Assembly: GCA_028564675.1 (NCBI GenBank)
Contig: JAOVVO010000093.1
Span: 62,001 to 126,000, forward strand
Direction: 5' to 3'
Source: Onchocerca lupi
Lineage: Eukaryota; Nematoda; Chromadorea; Rhabditida; Onchocercidae
Length of the DNA: 64,000 nucleotides
Shown here: piece by piece, positions 52,061-63,925 of the stretch
How the letters are laid out: every line of letters starts with the position of its first letter
Numbering within the stretch: the first letter of the stretch is position 1
Notes under the pieces: generated by a model
Told to the model about the DNA's origin: nothing
The model's input: the letters and a program-made list of their open reading frames with translations, nothing else
The model's database searches: none
Position numbers and translations under genes: made by a program

Positions 52061-54277
52061 AAAAATAATTAGTTAAAAATATTCGTTAGAGGAACAAAAT
52101 ACTTCACGCCATTTCCACAAGGAGACAGAAATAAAGGATAGAAGAGAAGAGAATGAAGCGAAATAAAAGTGAGAAAAACAGAAGAACTCGCAGAAACAAC
52201 TGATTTTACATAATTTATTAGAAACTTCATACCTATAGTAACAATCAAGGAACTGCTATTCTACACAATTCTCATGATGGCAAGCCAATAGTTGCCGTCC
52301 GCCATAAAATACCGGTCGGCCTTATGCCAATTTTGCGTGTTCGTAACTAAACGTGCAATATGCTACACGTGTTTGGATGAGAAGTGGCTATATCATTCAG
52401 CGCGGAATGATGCTGAGTATTATTATTATTGTTGCACTTCATGTGTTTGGATTCCAAAACACTTTGAAGATACGGTCACGCTGGATGAATCAGTACACGT
52501 CGTTCCGTATTGCATAAATAATTATTTCGCATTGACATTGGAAACTTCGACATCAATTAGTTTATTGATGTGAATAGTAAATATCGGAATTCTCAAATAT
52601 TTCATCCAGTAATGAGGAGGAAAAATGATTCATTAAGAATCACTTAGTGGGAGTTGCTGTTTACTTACTTCTCTTATCAGATTTATAAGTTTTTAAAAAA
52701 TGCATCTTACTACCCAGTATTATTACTTACATATTAGATGCGCTTATTTATATCAATCTTAGGTATGTTATAGTATAGAAGAGACACTGCAGCTATTCAA
52801 AACCTATGCATATATTTAATCCTGTTCTATAAATTGATCTTTTTTTAAGTTTCTTTCATTCATTATGCAAACACTGCAAGTTTTTTAGTGCGTGAATGCC
52901 TTTTTTTTTCTTTCTTTTTCGATAAATTATCAATTATTTAATAACGCTGTAGTAGTAGTAGAAAGTCAACATTAATCATTTCATTTTAGAAATTAGCCAT
53001 GAAATTACGAGAAAAAATGATATGATATTATGATGTATATCATAGTAGATGTTGATCAGAAAGATTCCGAGCTTCTCAGAATGAGATCAATTAAATCAGT
53101 GTTGGTATGTTCTAGCAGTCGAGTTTTAGTTCTTTCTATCTACAATTTAAGATAATCACTTTATTTCCTATTAATTCTCTTCTCTTTTCTTTCCTGACTC
53201 AATTTTTTTTAATCATGCTGTTAACCGTGAAAATAATGCCATCATTAGAAAGCAATACATGATTTCATGTGATTTTTTTTCAAGAGCATTTCCATTGCGC
53301 CGATATAATTATTCATGTTGGATGAAGTGACTTTTCTTTTTTTAAAAAAGAAATGAATTCTATTGAAACTTGTTTAAAAGAAAGAAAAATTTCATGGAGA
53401 GTCCTTCATGAAAATTCAAAATTATCATTGCTAATTTAGTTATCGATTGATGATGATATAAATCTTCTTCAGAATCTTCTAAGTGTGTGAATAAACACAC
53501 CTGGAATACAGAGTGAGGCAATATCACTTGCTGTTTGTTTAATTTCAATTTAAATTGATCCAACATTTCAGCATCAAGCATTTTGAGTAGAATAGTAGTA
53601 AAGAATCTTAGATTGCTTATTTATTATCATACGGTGCAATAGCTTCTCGAAGTTATATATATATACGCATGGTATGATGTATGTTGTCGTGATGAAGAGA
53701 GCCAGCAAACGTGGCGTGTCTAATTTACATGTTTTGTTGATAAATTTTGGAATGGAATATTCAAGCTGTAGTTTTTCTCATTCTCCCTTTTATATATAAA
53801 TTAACTTCTTTTTTTCTCTACAAAAAACCTTTCTCCACTTTTGCCACTATGAATTGCCTTGTATATTCAGGCTGATAGCAGTGATAAGTAATATTTCATA
53901 CATATTTTCATATGGTTAATTTTACCTGTTTTAATGACGAAAAAAACTAAGAATCATATTTAATGAAAGCTTTAATCTAACACACGTTTTCCACTAATGA
54001 TACGTGAATATTGCGCATAATTAGACTTAAATATATAATTAAATATAACCAAATTAAATTATAAGCAAAAAAACTTCTCTATTCGCTTAATTCTAGAAGA
54101 ATTTGGTTACGTCAATGAGAAATCAAAAACGAATTTTCCCACAATTTTTACAAAAGAGAGAAAAGTCCCTCAAAATCGCCCTTATTCATCAGCAACAGCA
54201 ATTAGTGGAGTGAGGAGGGAGTCGATATTGGCTCTCCTCCTCGTCTCTTTCCTTCTTTCTTTCCCGAGAAATTATAC

Positions 54278-54400
54278 ACATACATGCATGTACGTGCATA
54301 TATGTGTATGTATGTGTGTGTGTATGTGCGTATGTATATATATGTATGCGTGTGCATGTATATGTGTGTGTATGTATGTATATATGTATGTGTGAGTCTG
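54278..54400 (+). repeat. Microsatellite (TATG/TG)n
   Basis: Alternating pyrimidine-purine repeat of TATG, TGTG and TATA units. It creates spurious open frames on both strands. Confidence 0.95.
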
Positions 54401-54478
54401 GAAGTACCAATGCATACGCGTGGTGTGCGTGTATAACGTATTGAATGGAGTAATGCACAGCTCATTTTTCTGTCGATC

Positions 54479-54608
54479 TAGGGAGAGAGTTGGACGAAGA
54501 GAGAGAGGGAGAGAGGAGTATAGAAAGGAGGGGAAGTGAAAAAAGTAAAAGATGAGAAGAATTGAGGAGGAAAAATAGGAAGGGAAAAGAAAGGAAGCGA
54601 AGTGAATG
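54479..54608 (+). repeat. Polypurine (GA-rich) tract
   Basis: About 130 bases almost entirely A and G, starting as GAGAGAG repeats. Able in principle to form triplex DNA. Confidence 0.85.
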
Positions 54609-56347
54609 AACGAATTTTTGTTGACCTCTTTATTTCCTTAACGATTATTGCAATGCCTAAACTTGTCGAATATTTTGTTGCAACCATTCAGGCTTATCAG
54701 TCATTCATCATCCCAGTGGGATATTTCGGCAAGAAAGTTATCACTCGTCGAGGGAATATCAAACAATTCCCCCCTGCCTTTCCTTTTCCTTTTTCTTCAA
54801 CTTCTTGGAGTAATTTGATGTGGTTGTAATGTTGATGACAATATAACACACACATACATCACATACACCTTGTCATTCGTTATGAAGAGAGCTTAATCTT
54901 CGCAGCTGTTCTACAAGATATCTTAATATTCCTGCTATTGTCAATCATTCTTTCCTACATTATATATGCATTTGTTGTCTATATCTTCTATTACATCTCA
55001 TTTCTTTTCTACTTTTTCCTTGTATGTGTTAAATTTACAATTATCTTGCTTTGATCGTTTTATATTATGCCCATCGATCTTTCTCTCTGATTTTCTTCTC
55101 TCATTTCCTCTATTATGTATCATTCTTAATAAGTTCCTTGTTAGATGATCTTTTTCTTTTTTTTTATTGAGGAAGAAGAAAATATTTGCTGTATTATTTC
55201 CTGCTGACATCTTTATTTTCCCTCTCTCTGAAAGGGGTGAAAAGAAGCATGGATAGTGAGAAATAGTATGGGAATAAAATTCATTCCCCCTCTTGTTCTT
55301 CTCTTTAAGAAAAAAAAAATGAAATAACTTCTTTGTTTCTTCCTTCACTTGTATGTGGAATATAAAAAGCAGTTCTTGCTTGAATGTATTTCTCCTTTCT
55401 CGTTGTGAAAGTATTCTTTCAGTGATAATGATAACGGTGATAACTGTAACAAATGATAAGGGTTGAAAATGTGAAGGCTACGGAATGATGATAATGATGG
55501 TAAAGGGGTTAATGGTATGATTGCGACATTCCCTCGCCCTCTTTTCATTCCCACTTTATCAGCCATTTCATACATATCAGATATCCGATCCAACATATCA
55601 ACAATCTTAGTAGCTACTGCCCCAATGTTTATCGAAGCACTCATCAAGTTTTATTAATTGGAAGACAAAGTCAGCAGTACCTGCCTTGCAAGATACTCAT
55701 TATATTTGCAGAACATGCTCCCCTCTTATCATCCTTTTCCTTTAGTCTCTCTGCAATAGACTACTGGTTCTATTTCTGCAGGGGTTAATTGCAAGATCAA
55801 TTTTTCTGATAATTGTCATCAAAGATGGATGGATGTTATGCAGCAAAAGAATTCTTAATTTCAATCTGATCCAAAATGAAATATTCAATAATATTACGTT
55901 GGAATCTTGAAATATTTTCTTCACACGGGAATACACGTAAAGAGCTTATTTTCCCTTGCCAATAGATTTTTATGAAAGTATGCCGCAAACACAATTATCA
56001 GAACCCAATCAGATTAACACATCGTTGTTATCTTCCCCTTGAACAAAGAAATGTGGGAGGAAATACGATATTGGATTTCTGGAAGTATGAAATCTCCACA
56101 AGTTATAATGTTATTTTAGGGACACTTTCAAGCTGCTTAAATATAAATATATTGTTACATTTTCAAAATGCAATTTCATGGAAGCCTACGCAATTTCCTA
56201 AAAATGCAATCTTATCGAAGAGTCTCTGAATTCGACGCTAATTAGATGTCCGGAAAAAAAAAGTCGGCACTATGTTTATATTTTTGAAATTCACATTTAG
56301 ATAGGTTAACTTATTCAAACAAATATATATATATATATACATATAAT

Positions 56348-56528
56348 GAAAGGACTCCCTCTTCTGATCTTCCATTTGCATTCACACAAAAGATACGAAA
56401 TCATATATATTTATATATGGGTGTCGTATGTGTGTATGTATATGAAATCCCTATAAATATATATATATGATTTCGTATCTTCTGTGTGAATGCAGAAGGA
56501 AGACCAGAAGAGGGGAGTAAGTCCTTTC
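56348..56528. repeat. Inverted repeat (hairpin-forming)
   Basis: Arms 56348 to about 56416 and about 56452-56528 are near-complements: both contain GCATTCACACA then AGATACGAAATCATATAT when read inward, and GAAAGGACT at the outer ends. The loop is about 35 bases of TG/TA-rich sequence. The right arm has a few extra bases near its outer end. Confidence 0.9.
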
Positions 56529-57706
56529 TTTTAAATTCCTCTTTTGAAAAATATAATGTTAATCGTATATACGAATATATTAACAGATTGTTACAATATT
56601 TTATGGGTCAATTGATTGCTACGGTATTTTACAGATCACCCATCATCAAATAGATATTTCATAATTGCTGTGTATGAGATATGATTTTATCTGTATGAAT
56701 CTGATTTTATCGGGTAAGGGTCGGAAGGTTGGTTGGTCCCTGTACTGTCCGCGCATAGAAACGGAATATCTGTGTGCGATGGCCCTTGTGAGTGGGTGAG
56801 TACAATGAACAACAACCACCGACCGACAAAGCCATTAATCTTCCGTCGGAATTATAATGGTACGGTCTATGAGTATTGCTACTGCTGCAGTACGTGTGTC
56901 ATAAATGAGGTTGGTTGCAAAGAGTGTTCACTTTGTTCTCTTTTATAAAGCGAGGAAGAGAGACAGAGAAAGGGAAGAAAGGGCTCGGAAGCAAGAGTCA
57001 CATGTTTGTGAATGATCGATTTACAGTAGAAATGATGATGATGATGATGGCATTGGATAGGGAAGGCTTGCTCCGATCAATTAACGATCTGGGGGAAGAG
57101 TTTAGGGAGGAGACGAGATGGATGGATTTATGAGAAGCAAAATCCTTTTCTCTCCTAACTAAAAGGGTATGTTTATCAGGTGTGCAGTCACTTCTCTTTG
57201 TTTATTTTAAATTAAAGGTGTGGGAAAAAGAGGAAGAGAACAGAGCTAGAATGAGGTTCATATATATTATGTGATTTACGGGCACGAAGAAGGGAAATAT
57301 TACCCTTCCCACTTTCAACCTTTTCATTATATTCGTTCGTACAGTCTAGAAGGTTAACGACCAAAAGGATAAAAATCCTTCCCAAATCTCTTCCTCTCTT
57401 CTCTCCCAACCCCTCTCTCTCTCCCCCCACCCCACAATTATTACGTTTTGTAACAACATATGCTATCGGTTGGGTGTATATCGATAAGCTAGTTTGCTAG
57501 ACGATAAACGTATTTTCGATTTGACGGAATGTTTGGTAAAAATTGAAACAAAAATATCGGTTGGTTTTGTGCAGCCAAAAAGAAAAAAGAAGAGAATGTT
57601 GAACGGCAGAGATTAGGAAAATATTTTTGTAATGATTGGGATGAGTTGTAATATGTGTGTCGAATTGTTGTTGTTTCATTGCGAGCATCTCTGAAATGTT
57701 TTTGTT

Positions 57707-58117
57707 ATGATAAAAGTACTGCTGATAGCATTGATGATCATTTGTGCTGTGCCACTAATCACACAGCAGTATCTCAACGAAAGAAACATTTCATCTAATA
57801 ATAACTTATTATACAGACAGCTTTTCGTATACCTATTATTCTGGAAAAGACATACTATTCAACAATACGGTAATATCATCTACATTCTTAAATGTTTTCA
57901 AACTTTACATACTATTACTATCAGCGTTATACATAAATCCAATGTGTAAGTTCATATCCCGCTGACAGACAAAGGATTTGTCTTCTAACAATTAAATGAT
58001 AAGCTTATATCGTCTTTAACTGGGTTTTTCGGTGTTTCTCCAACTACAATGAGGCTAGAAAACATATAGTAAAGCTTATTCACTAAAATGCAAGTGTGGT
58101 TTTAGCAATAAAATGAC
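57707..58117 (+). CDS. Possible small secreted or membrane peptide (weak)
   Basis: An ATG at 57707 starts a strong hydrophobic signal sequence (MIKVLLIALMIICAVPLIT) in a frame with a donor after 57869 (G|GTAATA). A 21-base segment at 57925-57945 is flanked by ATCAG and GTAAGT. A third segment from 58106 after GTTTTAG gives Ser-Ile-Lys-stop. The joins keep phase and give about 64 residues. No family recognised. The signal peptide is the best evidence; exons 2 and 3 are guesses. Confidence 0.25.
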
Positions 58118-58549
58118 ATATTAGATCCGTACTGCACAAATAACAAAAAACCTCCGGTTTAATCATGCATTCAATACACATTAAAAGGGCTCTCTTCATA
58201 TCACCATATTTGTTTCTCTGAAACTACACTTTAACAAGCTAAGAAAAACTCAAGTGAATCAAAGTAATACGAAGCGAGATCTGTAAAAGTTTATCAAAAA
58301 AGAAACTCTGTATGCAACCAAATGCTTGTCATACTCTTCATAATTGCCAATTATTCTGCTATACCCTTTTACTATTGCTAAGGATGAAACTGGTTTGACG
58401 GTTCACTTTGTAATCGGAATTCTTCGCAAATTTGACATGTTTATCTATGCTTCGCATTCTGTTATAAAGCAATATCTATGTTTTGGATGCCTGGAAAGTC
58501 TACGTGCTCTAATATCAACTATTTCCAGCTTGACAAGAAATACGCTCAC

Positions 58550-59105
58550 ATGAGAACCATCATGATTTGCTCAATTTTCGTCAGTACAGCTAGTCTCCTC
58601 ATGCATAATACATGTGAACGGACAAGTCATTATCAAATGTATTTATATGTCAGTAAACATCATTTCAAGCGACTAGGTGGACAAGTGAAAATGGTGGAAT
58701 GTTTAATTCCAATGCATTCGAAATGGAATTTTATAAGGAAATCATTACATTTCAGTTAGTATTTGGCTTCGTTACAACAATAAGTATCTGTAAACTTTCT
58801 GAAAATTGTTTTAAAGAATAGATATTTGATCTATCATTAAATTCAAAAGTTTGTCATTTTCTAGGCACAAATAACTGTCCGCCTTCAATAATCGCTGAAT
58901 GTCATCAACCAATATTTAATACAGGTAAACGTCAGTGTTTTATTGCAAGAGAGAAGGCGATGTAATAAAGAACTGTCACTAGTATCTCGGCATTAATTAC
59001 AGTAAAATTTGTAACACCCACTTCTTCAAATATTTCTCTTCATGATGTTGATAATATGTAGAGAAGCCGGTATTCTATTGTCTAGAAGACAGACATCACC
59101 GATAA
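58550..59105 (+). CDS. Small secreted Cys-containing protein, unrecognised
   Basis: Three exons (58550-58754, 58865-58924, 59062-59105) join in phase to exactly 103 codons including the stop. The donors are A|GTTAGT and G|GTAAAC and the acceptors TTTCTAG and ATATGTAG. A TTTCCAG acceptor ends 21 bases before the ATG, as expected for spliced-leader addition. The protein opens with a signal-peptide-like segment (MRTIMICSIFVSTASLLM) and then has cysteines at residues 22, 51, 73, 81 and 95 in contexts NTCER, VECLI, NNCPP, AECHQ and FYCLE. Basic overall. I recognise no family. The phase agreement over three exons is the main support. Confidence 0.5.
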
Positions 59106-59690
59106 ACATTTGTAACAGATTGCTTATGTAACTAGGGAGATACTGAGCATCCATAAAATGTAGAAAATGCCCGAAAATGTTAACCCTGTAAATTACGGGT
59201 GATTTATAAAACTCTACGCAAGGTCTGATTTATACAATTAATCAATAGGTCTAATTAAAAGCGAGGATTAAATTCGTCTTGTTACTCGTCATTACTTTTC
59301 TAATATCCAACTTCATGAATTGTTTACTGCACTGTAATGCTGCTATGCTGGATCGAACGATAGGCAACAACTGTCTTGGCTAAAAGCATACCTCTTATAC
59401 TGATTTACAAGGTGAAGCTGTAATTCAAGTTATTTACTATTTTATTTGTAGCATGATTTGGTGGAAAGAGGAAGTAGAAAAATGCAGTAATTAAGGGATG
59501 ATGATAGCATGTTGTAGTGTTGTTTTTATTTTGATAGTAAATATAAGAGTGAAAAAAGAATTGAAAGGATGAATAGGTGGTAATATTTATCGTGTTACAG
59601 GTTATCCTGATATATCTATAGGGGGAGGAGAATATCACAGATAGGATTGACAACCCAACATAGTGATAAGCCATGCCATACATTGCCACT

Positions 59691-59713
59691 GAATCGGAAT
59701 CGGAATCGGAATC
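59691..59713 (+). repeat. GAATCG hexamer tandem repeat
   Basis: Four consecutive copies of GAATCG (the last followed by AATTG). Confidence 0.8.
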
Positions 59714-60234
59714 GAATTGAACTGAATTACATCACTTCATCATCATAATGCACATATTATGAAGAGAAGATGGAAGAGTGAACCTACTGGAGGTCACCTC
59801 CAAGAAGTCACCAACATCGCACCACTGCATCCATCGGCCACCATCCTCCCCGCCAACATGGCACACAAATGAGCGCTACTATGCAAATGGACGAATGGTA
59901 GACATGAATGGGCGGTACCATAGATGGCTAGATGAGTGGGTGGTTCCACAGTGAGAAACAGTAACAACAACATCCCTCCCTCTTCCGATCTATACAGTAA
60001 GAGAATGACAGAGTACGAGAGGAAAGGCTAGAGGGAGAGAGAGGAAAAGAGGAAGATTAGATAGAATCCCTCCCCCTCATTCTTTAGATGTAAGCGTTTG
60101 GTGCTTTCTGTGGTGGGTGCAGGGGAGGGGGGAGAGGAGGGTTGTTGTGCTTGCCACGTCAGTGCCTATGATTCTGCTCTTGACTGGCTGGCGACCACGG
60201 CGACGGCGACGATAGCGATGGCGGTGGCGTCGAT

Positions 60235-60275
60235 TACTACGACTGTTACTACTACTACTACTGCTACTACCACCG
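60235..60275 (+). repeat. Trinucleotide repeat (TAC/ACT)n
   Basis: Imperfect triplet repeat. On the minus strand it creates an apparent polyserine frame that I do not treat as a gene. Confidence 0.85.
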
Positions 60276-61963
60276 TCCATTAGCATAGATGAGTTGGTCC
60301 ATTTTCCGGAATCTAGTTGCTTTTTATTTCCCGGAGTCTGGCTGATTTTTATTTTCTGGGATCTTTCCCGAATTTGTTATTTTCACTTTGTTTACTTCCA
60401 TCTCGTCACCTATTGCCCATAGACATAACTGTCAATCCTCATCCGTGTGTATTCCACTTTTTTCACCGTAAATTATTTTCATTTTGTTCATATAATACTT
60501 GATGAATGGATATTTTGTTCCAAAGTAGTATTTTATTTATATCATACATCAATATTCACGTAATATTGATGAATGCATGTTTTATTCATGTAGTAACATC
60601 GGATGAATGAATGTTTTGTTAAAATTCCCGCTTCTTATTTTATCATCTATATTATTTGCATTCATTTAAAGAATAAGATTTCAAGTCTGAAGGCCACACT
60701 TCTCTCCATCAATGTTTATATGAATTATAAACAAATACTACTAAATTATGGTGCATATTCGTCGCTTTTTTATTCTATGTTGTTTGCGAAATCTTGCCAA
60801 GGAATTATCGATCGATTAATGTTGAGCAAAATTGCTGCAAACGATTTAGGATGACATTTCGTAGAAAAATGATCGATAATTTGCATAATTGCATTCGTTT
60901 ATTAGATTATCGTTTACTTCATAATTTGGTGAAGTTCATTCGTCTCAAAGCAAATAATTTTTAGTATTGGAACTTTGCATTAGTCTTTTTCAAGTCAAAT
61001 AACAATTTTTCTGTTAGGTCTCCAAAGTTAGACAGGGAGGTGAATAATTTGTTTATGATTTGATCCAGGTAAAGTCGAGTTACCGGATTAGTTATTTTTT
61101 GGATTGCTTTCTTCAGTGAATAACATTAGGCTCATCAGTTTTATTTCAGTAATTTACAGATTTTCGTAGTTTAGATGAAATTTGTGACGAAAAGAGCAAA
61201 TTTTCTACGTTGATAATGATTCGTTAGGCAGTTAGCGGAATTTGTCGTACTTTTCAAGTCACGCAGATAGCTTCTTCGAAATAGTGATGTAAGTTTTTTT
61301 CGGGTAAGAAAGTGCTATTCCAGCATGTTCCTTTACATAAAGCGAATTTTCAGAGCTACATTCCTGGTCTATTTTCGTACAGCTTTTTGGTATATGCTAA
61401 AATCGGGTCGAAATTCCAGTTTTATCTTGATGAAATAATTTTTGGAATTAAATATGAAAATTAAAAGCTCGTCAATGCTTATTGATATATTGTTGATCAT
61501 AAGAAGGGTTGATCCTGTTTCATTTCTTACATGTGGAAAAGTGAAGAAGAAGGAATGAGATGAAGGTATGAAGATGAGTTGAAATTTGCCACTGAACAGT
61601 TGTGTTCTTAGTATTTATCCATCGGTAGCGTTTCTAGCACTGCGGAAACTACTATTATTGTTGAATCTTTCCTGTTGCTGCTACTCGGTCTCGAGCTTTA
61701 TTTTGTTCTCGACTTATGTTCACCTTATTTGATATTGGCTAGACATTTTCATTCTCTTCAGTTTGAAATTCTGTCAGGCAAAAACAGTATCTTCTCTTTC
61801 CGCAATCCCTCCTCCGTATTATAAGCATTTTTTTCTTTTTTTTTAGTTATAAAATAAAGTAACATCTTTCTTTTATAGAGAATTTGTTCAAATAATGACA
61901 TTTGATTTGTATATTTGTTGATTTCCTATAAATGACGTTCCTATTCGTTTTGGATGGAAGCGC

Positions 61964-62066
61964 TTCGAGAAACGCCTAATCACTTAAAAAAATACTTCAG
62001 TTGTTCATCTTGTAAAGATGAACAATTGAAATGTATTTCTAAGTGATTAGGCATTTCTCGAACTTC
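61964..62066. repeat. Near-palindromic inverted repeat with tiny loop
   Basis: Arms 61964 to about 62011 and 62015-62066 are close complements (TTCGAGAAACGCCTAATCAC against GTGATTAGGCATTTCTCGAA) with a loop of three to four bases. The stem is about 50 base pairs with a few mismatches. The minus strand also reads as an open frame through one arm. Confidence 0.9.
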
Positions 62067-63359
62067 AATAACATGTTGATGTGCGATTGTTACATTTGGT
62101 GAAACCGCTATTTTTTCATTTTTATTTATTTTTTGTGATTGACAAGTCATTTTAACGAAAGATTCAATATTGAATAGGATGCTGTGATTCAAGCCAGTTC
62201 ATAAATGAAAGATTTGTGGAAACAAGTGAATTGCATTTTGTATTCACTATGGCATTTGACACTGGTCATTAATTTTTATTTCTCACAAGAAGTTATCGCT
62301 AATGTTTGACAAATGATAAGTAATACTCATTGTTTGATAAATGAGAATTACTTAATGGAAATAATTGCCAGCAAATCTCAAAAATCCTTAACGAAATGCA
62401 GTTAGGACTTTACGGATAATTGTCTTGTTCATTATGAATGGATGGGATTCAGGAAAGTACGGTGATTCATGCGCTCTTTGTGTTCCCATCGGTTTTTGAT
62501 TGAATTGCATTGGAAGCATCGAGAAATGTATTAAGGGGAAGGGAATGTTTCGTGTTTAACATTTTGGTGATGCAGTTCATTACTAGTTTCATTCGATTTT
62601 CATATTGATAAATGTTAGGCTTATACATTCATCCTATTTTTTTCTATAAGTCGGATTTCCCTGAAAATCTCGAATTAAGAAATTTTGTACACTCGCATTT
62701 TGAAAAAAAAAGAAAGTAATGGTGAAGTGCCGAACATTGAATGTGTTGAATAACAAATATTTCGGGAAATCAGCCTTTTCTGGATTAGACCAAGACTTCA
62801 AAGTCTTAATATTCCAAAAATTTTTTGATATTCACTTTCTATAAAGATTTTAATTTCTATTCCCCATTAGATTGGTTTATAACATGTGAAATTGCCGATG
62901 ATTTATACTGTTTGATGAAATGTAAAAACTCCTGCATTTTATTCGCAAAAATAATTGTTTAATTCTCAGTAAACGTTTCTTCTTTTCATTTTTCCCGCAC
63001 TATTTTTGAACTAATTCATGTTTTCCAGGATCACAGTGTGTGACAACGACACAATTAACAAGCAGTTGATGTATGGATTATAGCGGATGAGGGATCATCC
63101 TGTGCTACACGAAATATTGTTTTGGAAGCATCCGGAAAATTCAAATTCATTTATCGAAGTATTCAAAGAGGGAAAGAAGCGAAAAAGTTACGCTTGAACG
63201 GAAAAAGTTAAAAAAAAATTTAATAAGTTAAATCAGCCATTACATGTGTATGATTCTTACCATTTATACGTAGCCCTGTCCAGAAAAAAGTGATTATTTG
63301 TTGGCGATCAACGAACCAGCCAACAATTGCACGCGCCGTATTGCCAATTCTTCCATGGA

Positions 63360-63925
63360 ATGGTTATCAGCGCTCAAGTGCTTAGTATTAACATTGGTGG
63401 AAGCAGTAATAACGGTAATAGCGGTAATAGTAATAATAAAGGAACGAGATCCGACAATAGCAATAAGAACAGTTCATCAAAAACGGCAAAAATTACAACT
63501 GGTGACGAAATCGAAAATCAGGAAGATCAGCAACAAAGAAGTCAAGAAAGTATCATCAGTCCATTGGTCACGAAAACTTCATCTGCAGTCAGGTTTAAGC
63601 ATCAGCATTCACAGCAAAATCCCACGTGGCTACTGAATTGCTGCACATCAAATCTTACCACAGCTGCGCAACAATTAACTGTTCTGATTGATAGTATTGG
63701 TGGCTGTAATCCAGATCCTATCGCTATATCAGCGACCGATATCGCTCTCGTTACTACTGCTACTGATAGCAAGACTGCGACGGCAGCAAGAACCACAACG
63801 GTTCCCACCATAACTGTTCCTGAAACTACGACAGAGCAGGATATGAGCCGAGAGAGTCGTCATGTCCATGTAATAGGTCTACCGGATAGTCTTTCGGATG
63901 AACGAGTCTCATCATTTTTTTCCAC
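63360..63925 (+). CDS. RRM protein, possibly Spen/DIN-1-like, first coding exon (3' partial)
   Basis: An open exon starts at ATG 63360 and ends at donor AC|GTAAAC (63925, phase 2); the gene continues beyond the window. About 188 residues: a low-complexity Asn/Ser/Lys/Gln-rich start, then a Thr-rich stretch, then SRHVHVIGLPDSLSDERVSS, which reads as the beta-1/RNP2 strand and helix 1 of an RNA recognition motif cut by the intron. The wording matches the first RRM of Spen-type transcriptional corepressors (RHVWVGNLP-like), whose C. elegans member is DIN-1. The call beyond RRM protein is inference. Confidence 0.6.

Larger units (their letters stand above)
52061..57706. other. Gene-poor region with simple repeats
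   Basis: About 5.6 kb with no gene I can support. It is more GC-rich and repeat-rich than the coding half of the window, with a (TATG/TG)n microsatellite, long polypurine blocks and an inverted repeat (separate entries). Short open frames at 52292-52573 and 56733-56948 (plus) and 53581-53360 (minus) have no family match. The minus one, starting MLDAEMLDQFKLKLNKQQ, has a GTGTGT donor after its 27th codon and could be a small unrecognised exon. Confidence 0.45.
59106..63359. other. Gene-poor region upstream of the RRM gene
   Basis: About 4.2 kb. It holds a GAATCG hexamer repeat at about 59691-59713, a GC-richer stretch at 59780-60290 with a purine tract (60000-60060), a G-rich block (60115-60141) and an ACT/TAC triplet repeat (60235-60275), then AT-rich DNA with a hairpin (61964-62066). 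It may contain promoter, 5' UTR or noncoding first exons of the downstream gene. No coding gene supported. Confidence 0.5.

Noticed and set aside
52292..52573. 93-codon frame with a CC..C motif, loosely like one at 56733-56948
   Set aside because: The similarity is short and Tyr/Cys-biased; neither has splice or start support.
54189..54465. Open frames rich in Tyr/His/Thr or Met/Cys/Val on both strands
   Set aside because: They are translations of the microsatellite.
60077..60286. Minus-strand Ser/Arg-rich frame
   Set aside because: Produced by a triplet repeat and GC-rich low-complexity DNA; no splice or start context.
63298..63636. Overlapping frame of 112 codons with a hydrophobic stretch
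   Set aside because: It overlaps the RRM-containing exon, which has the recognisable domain.
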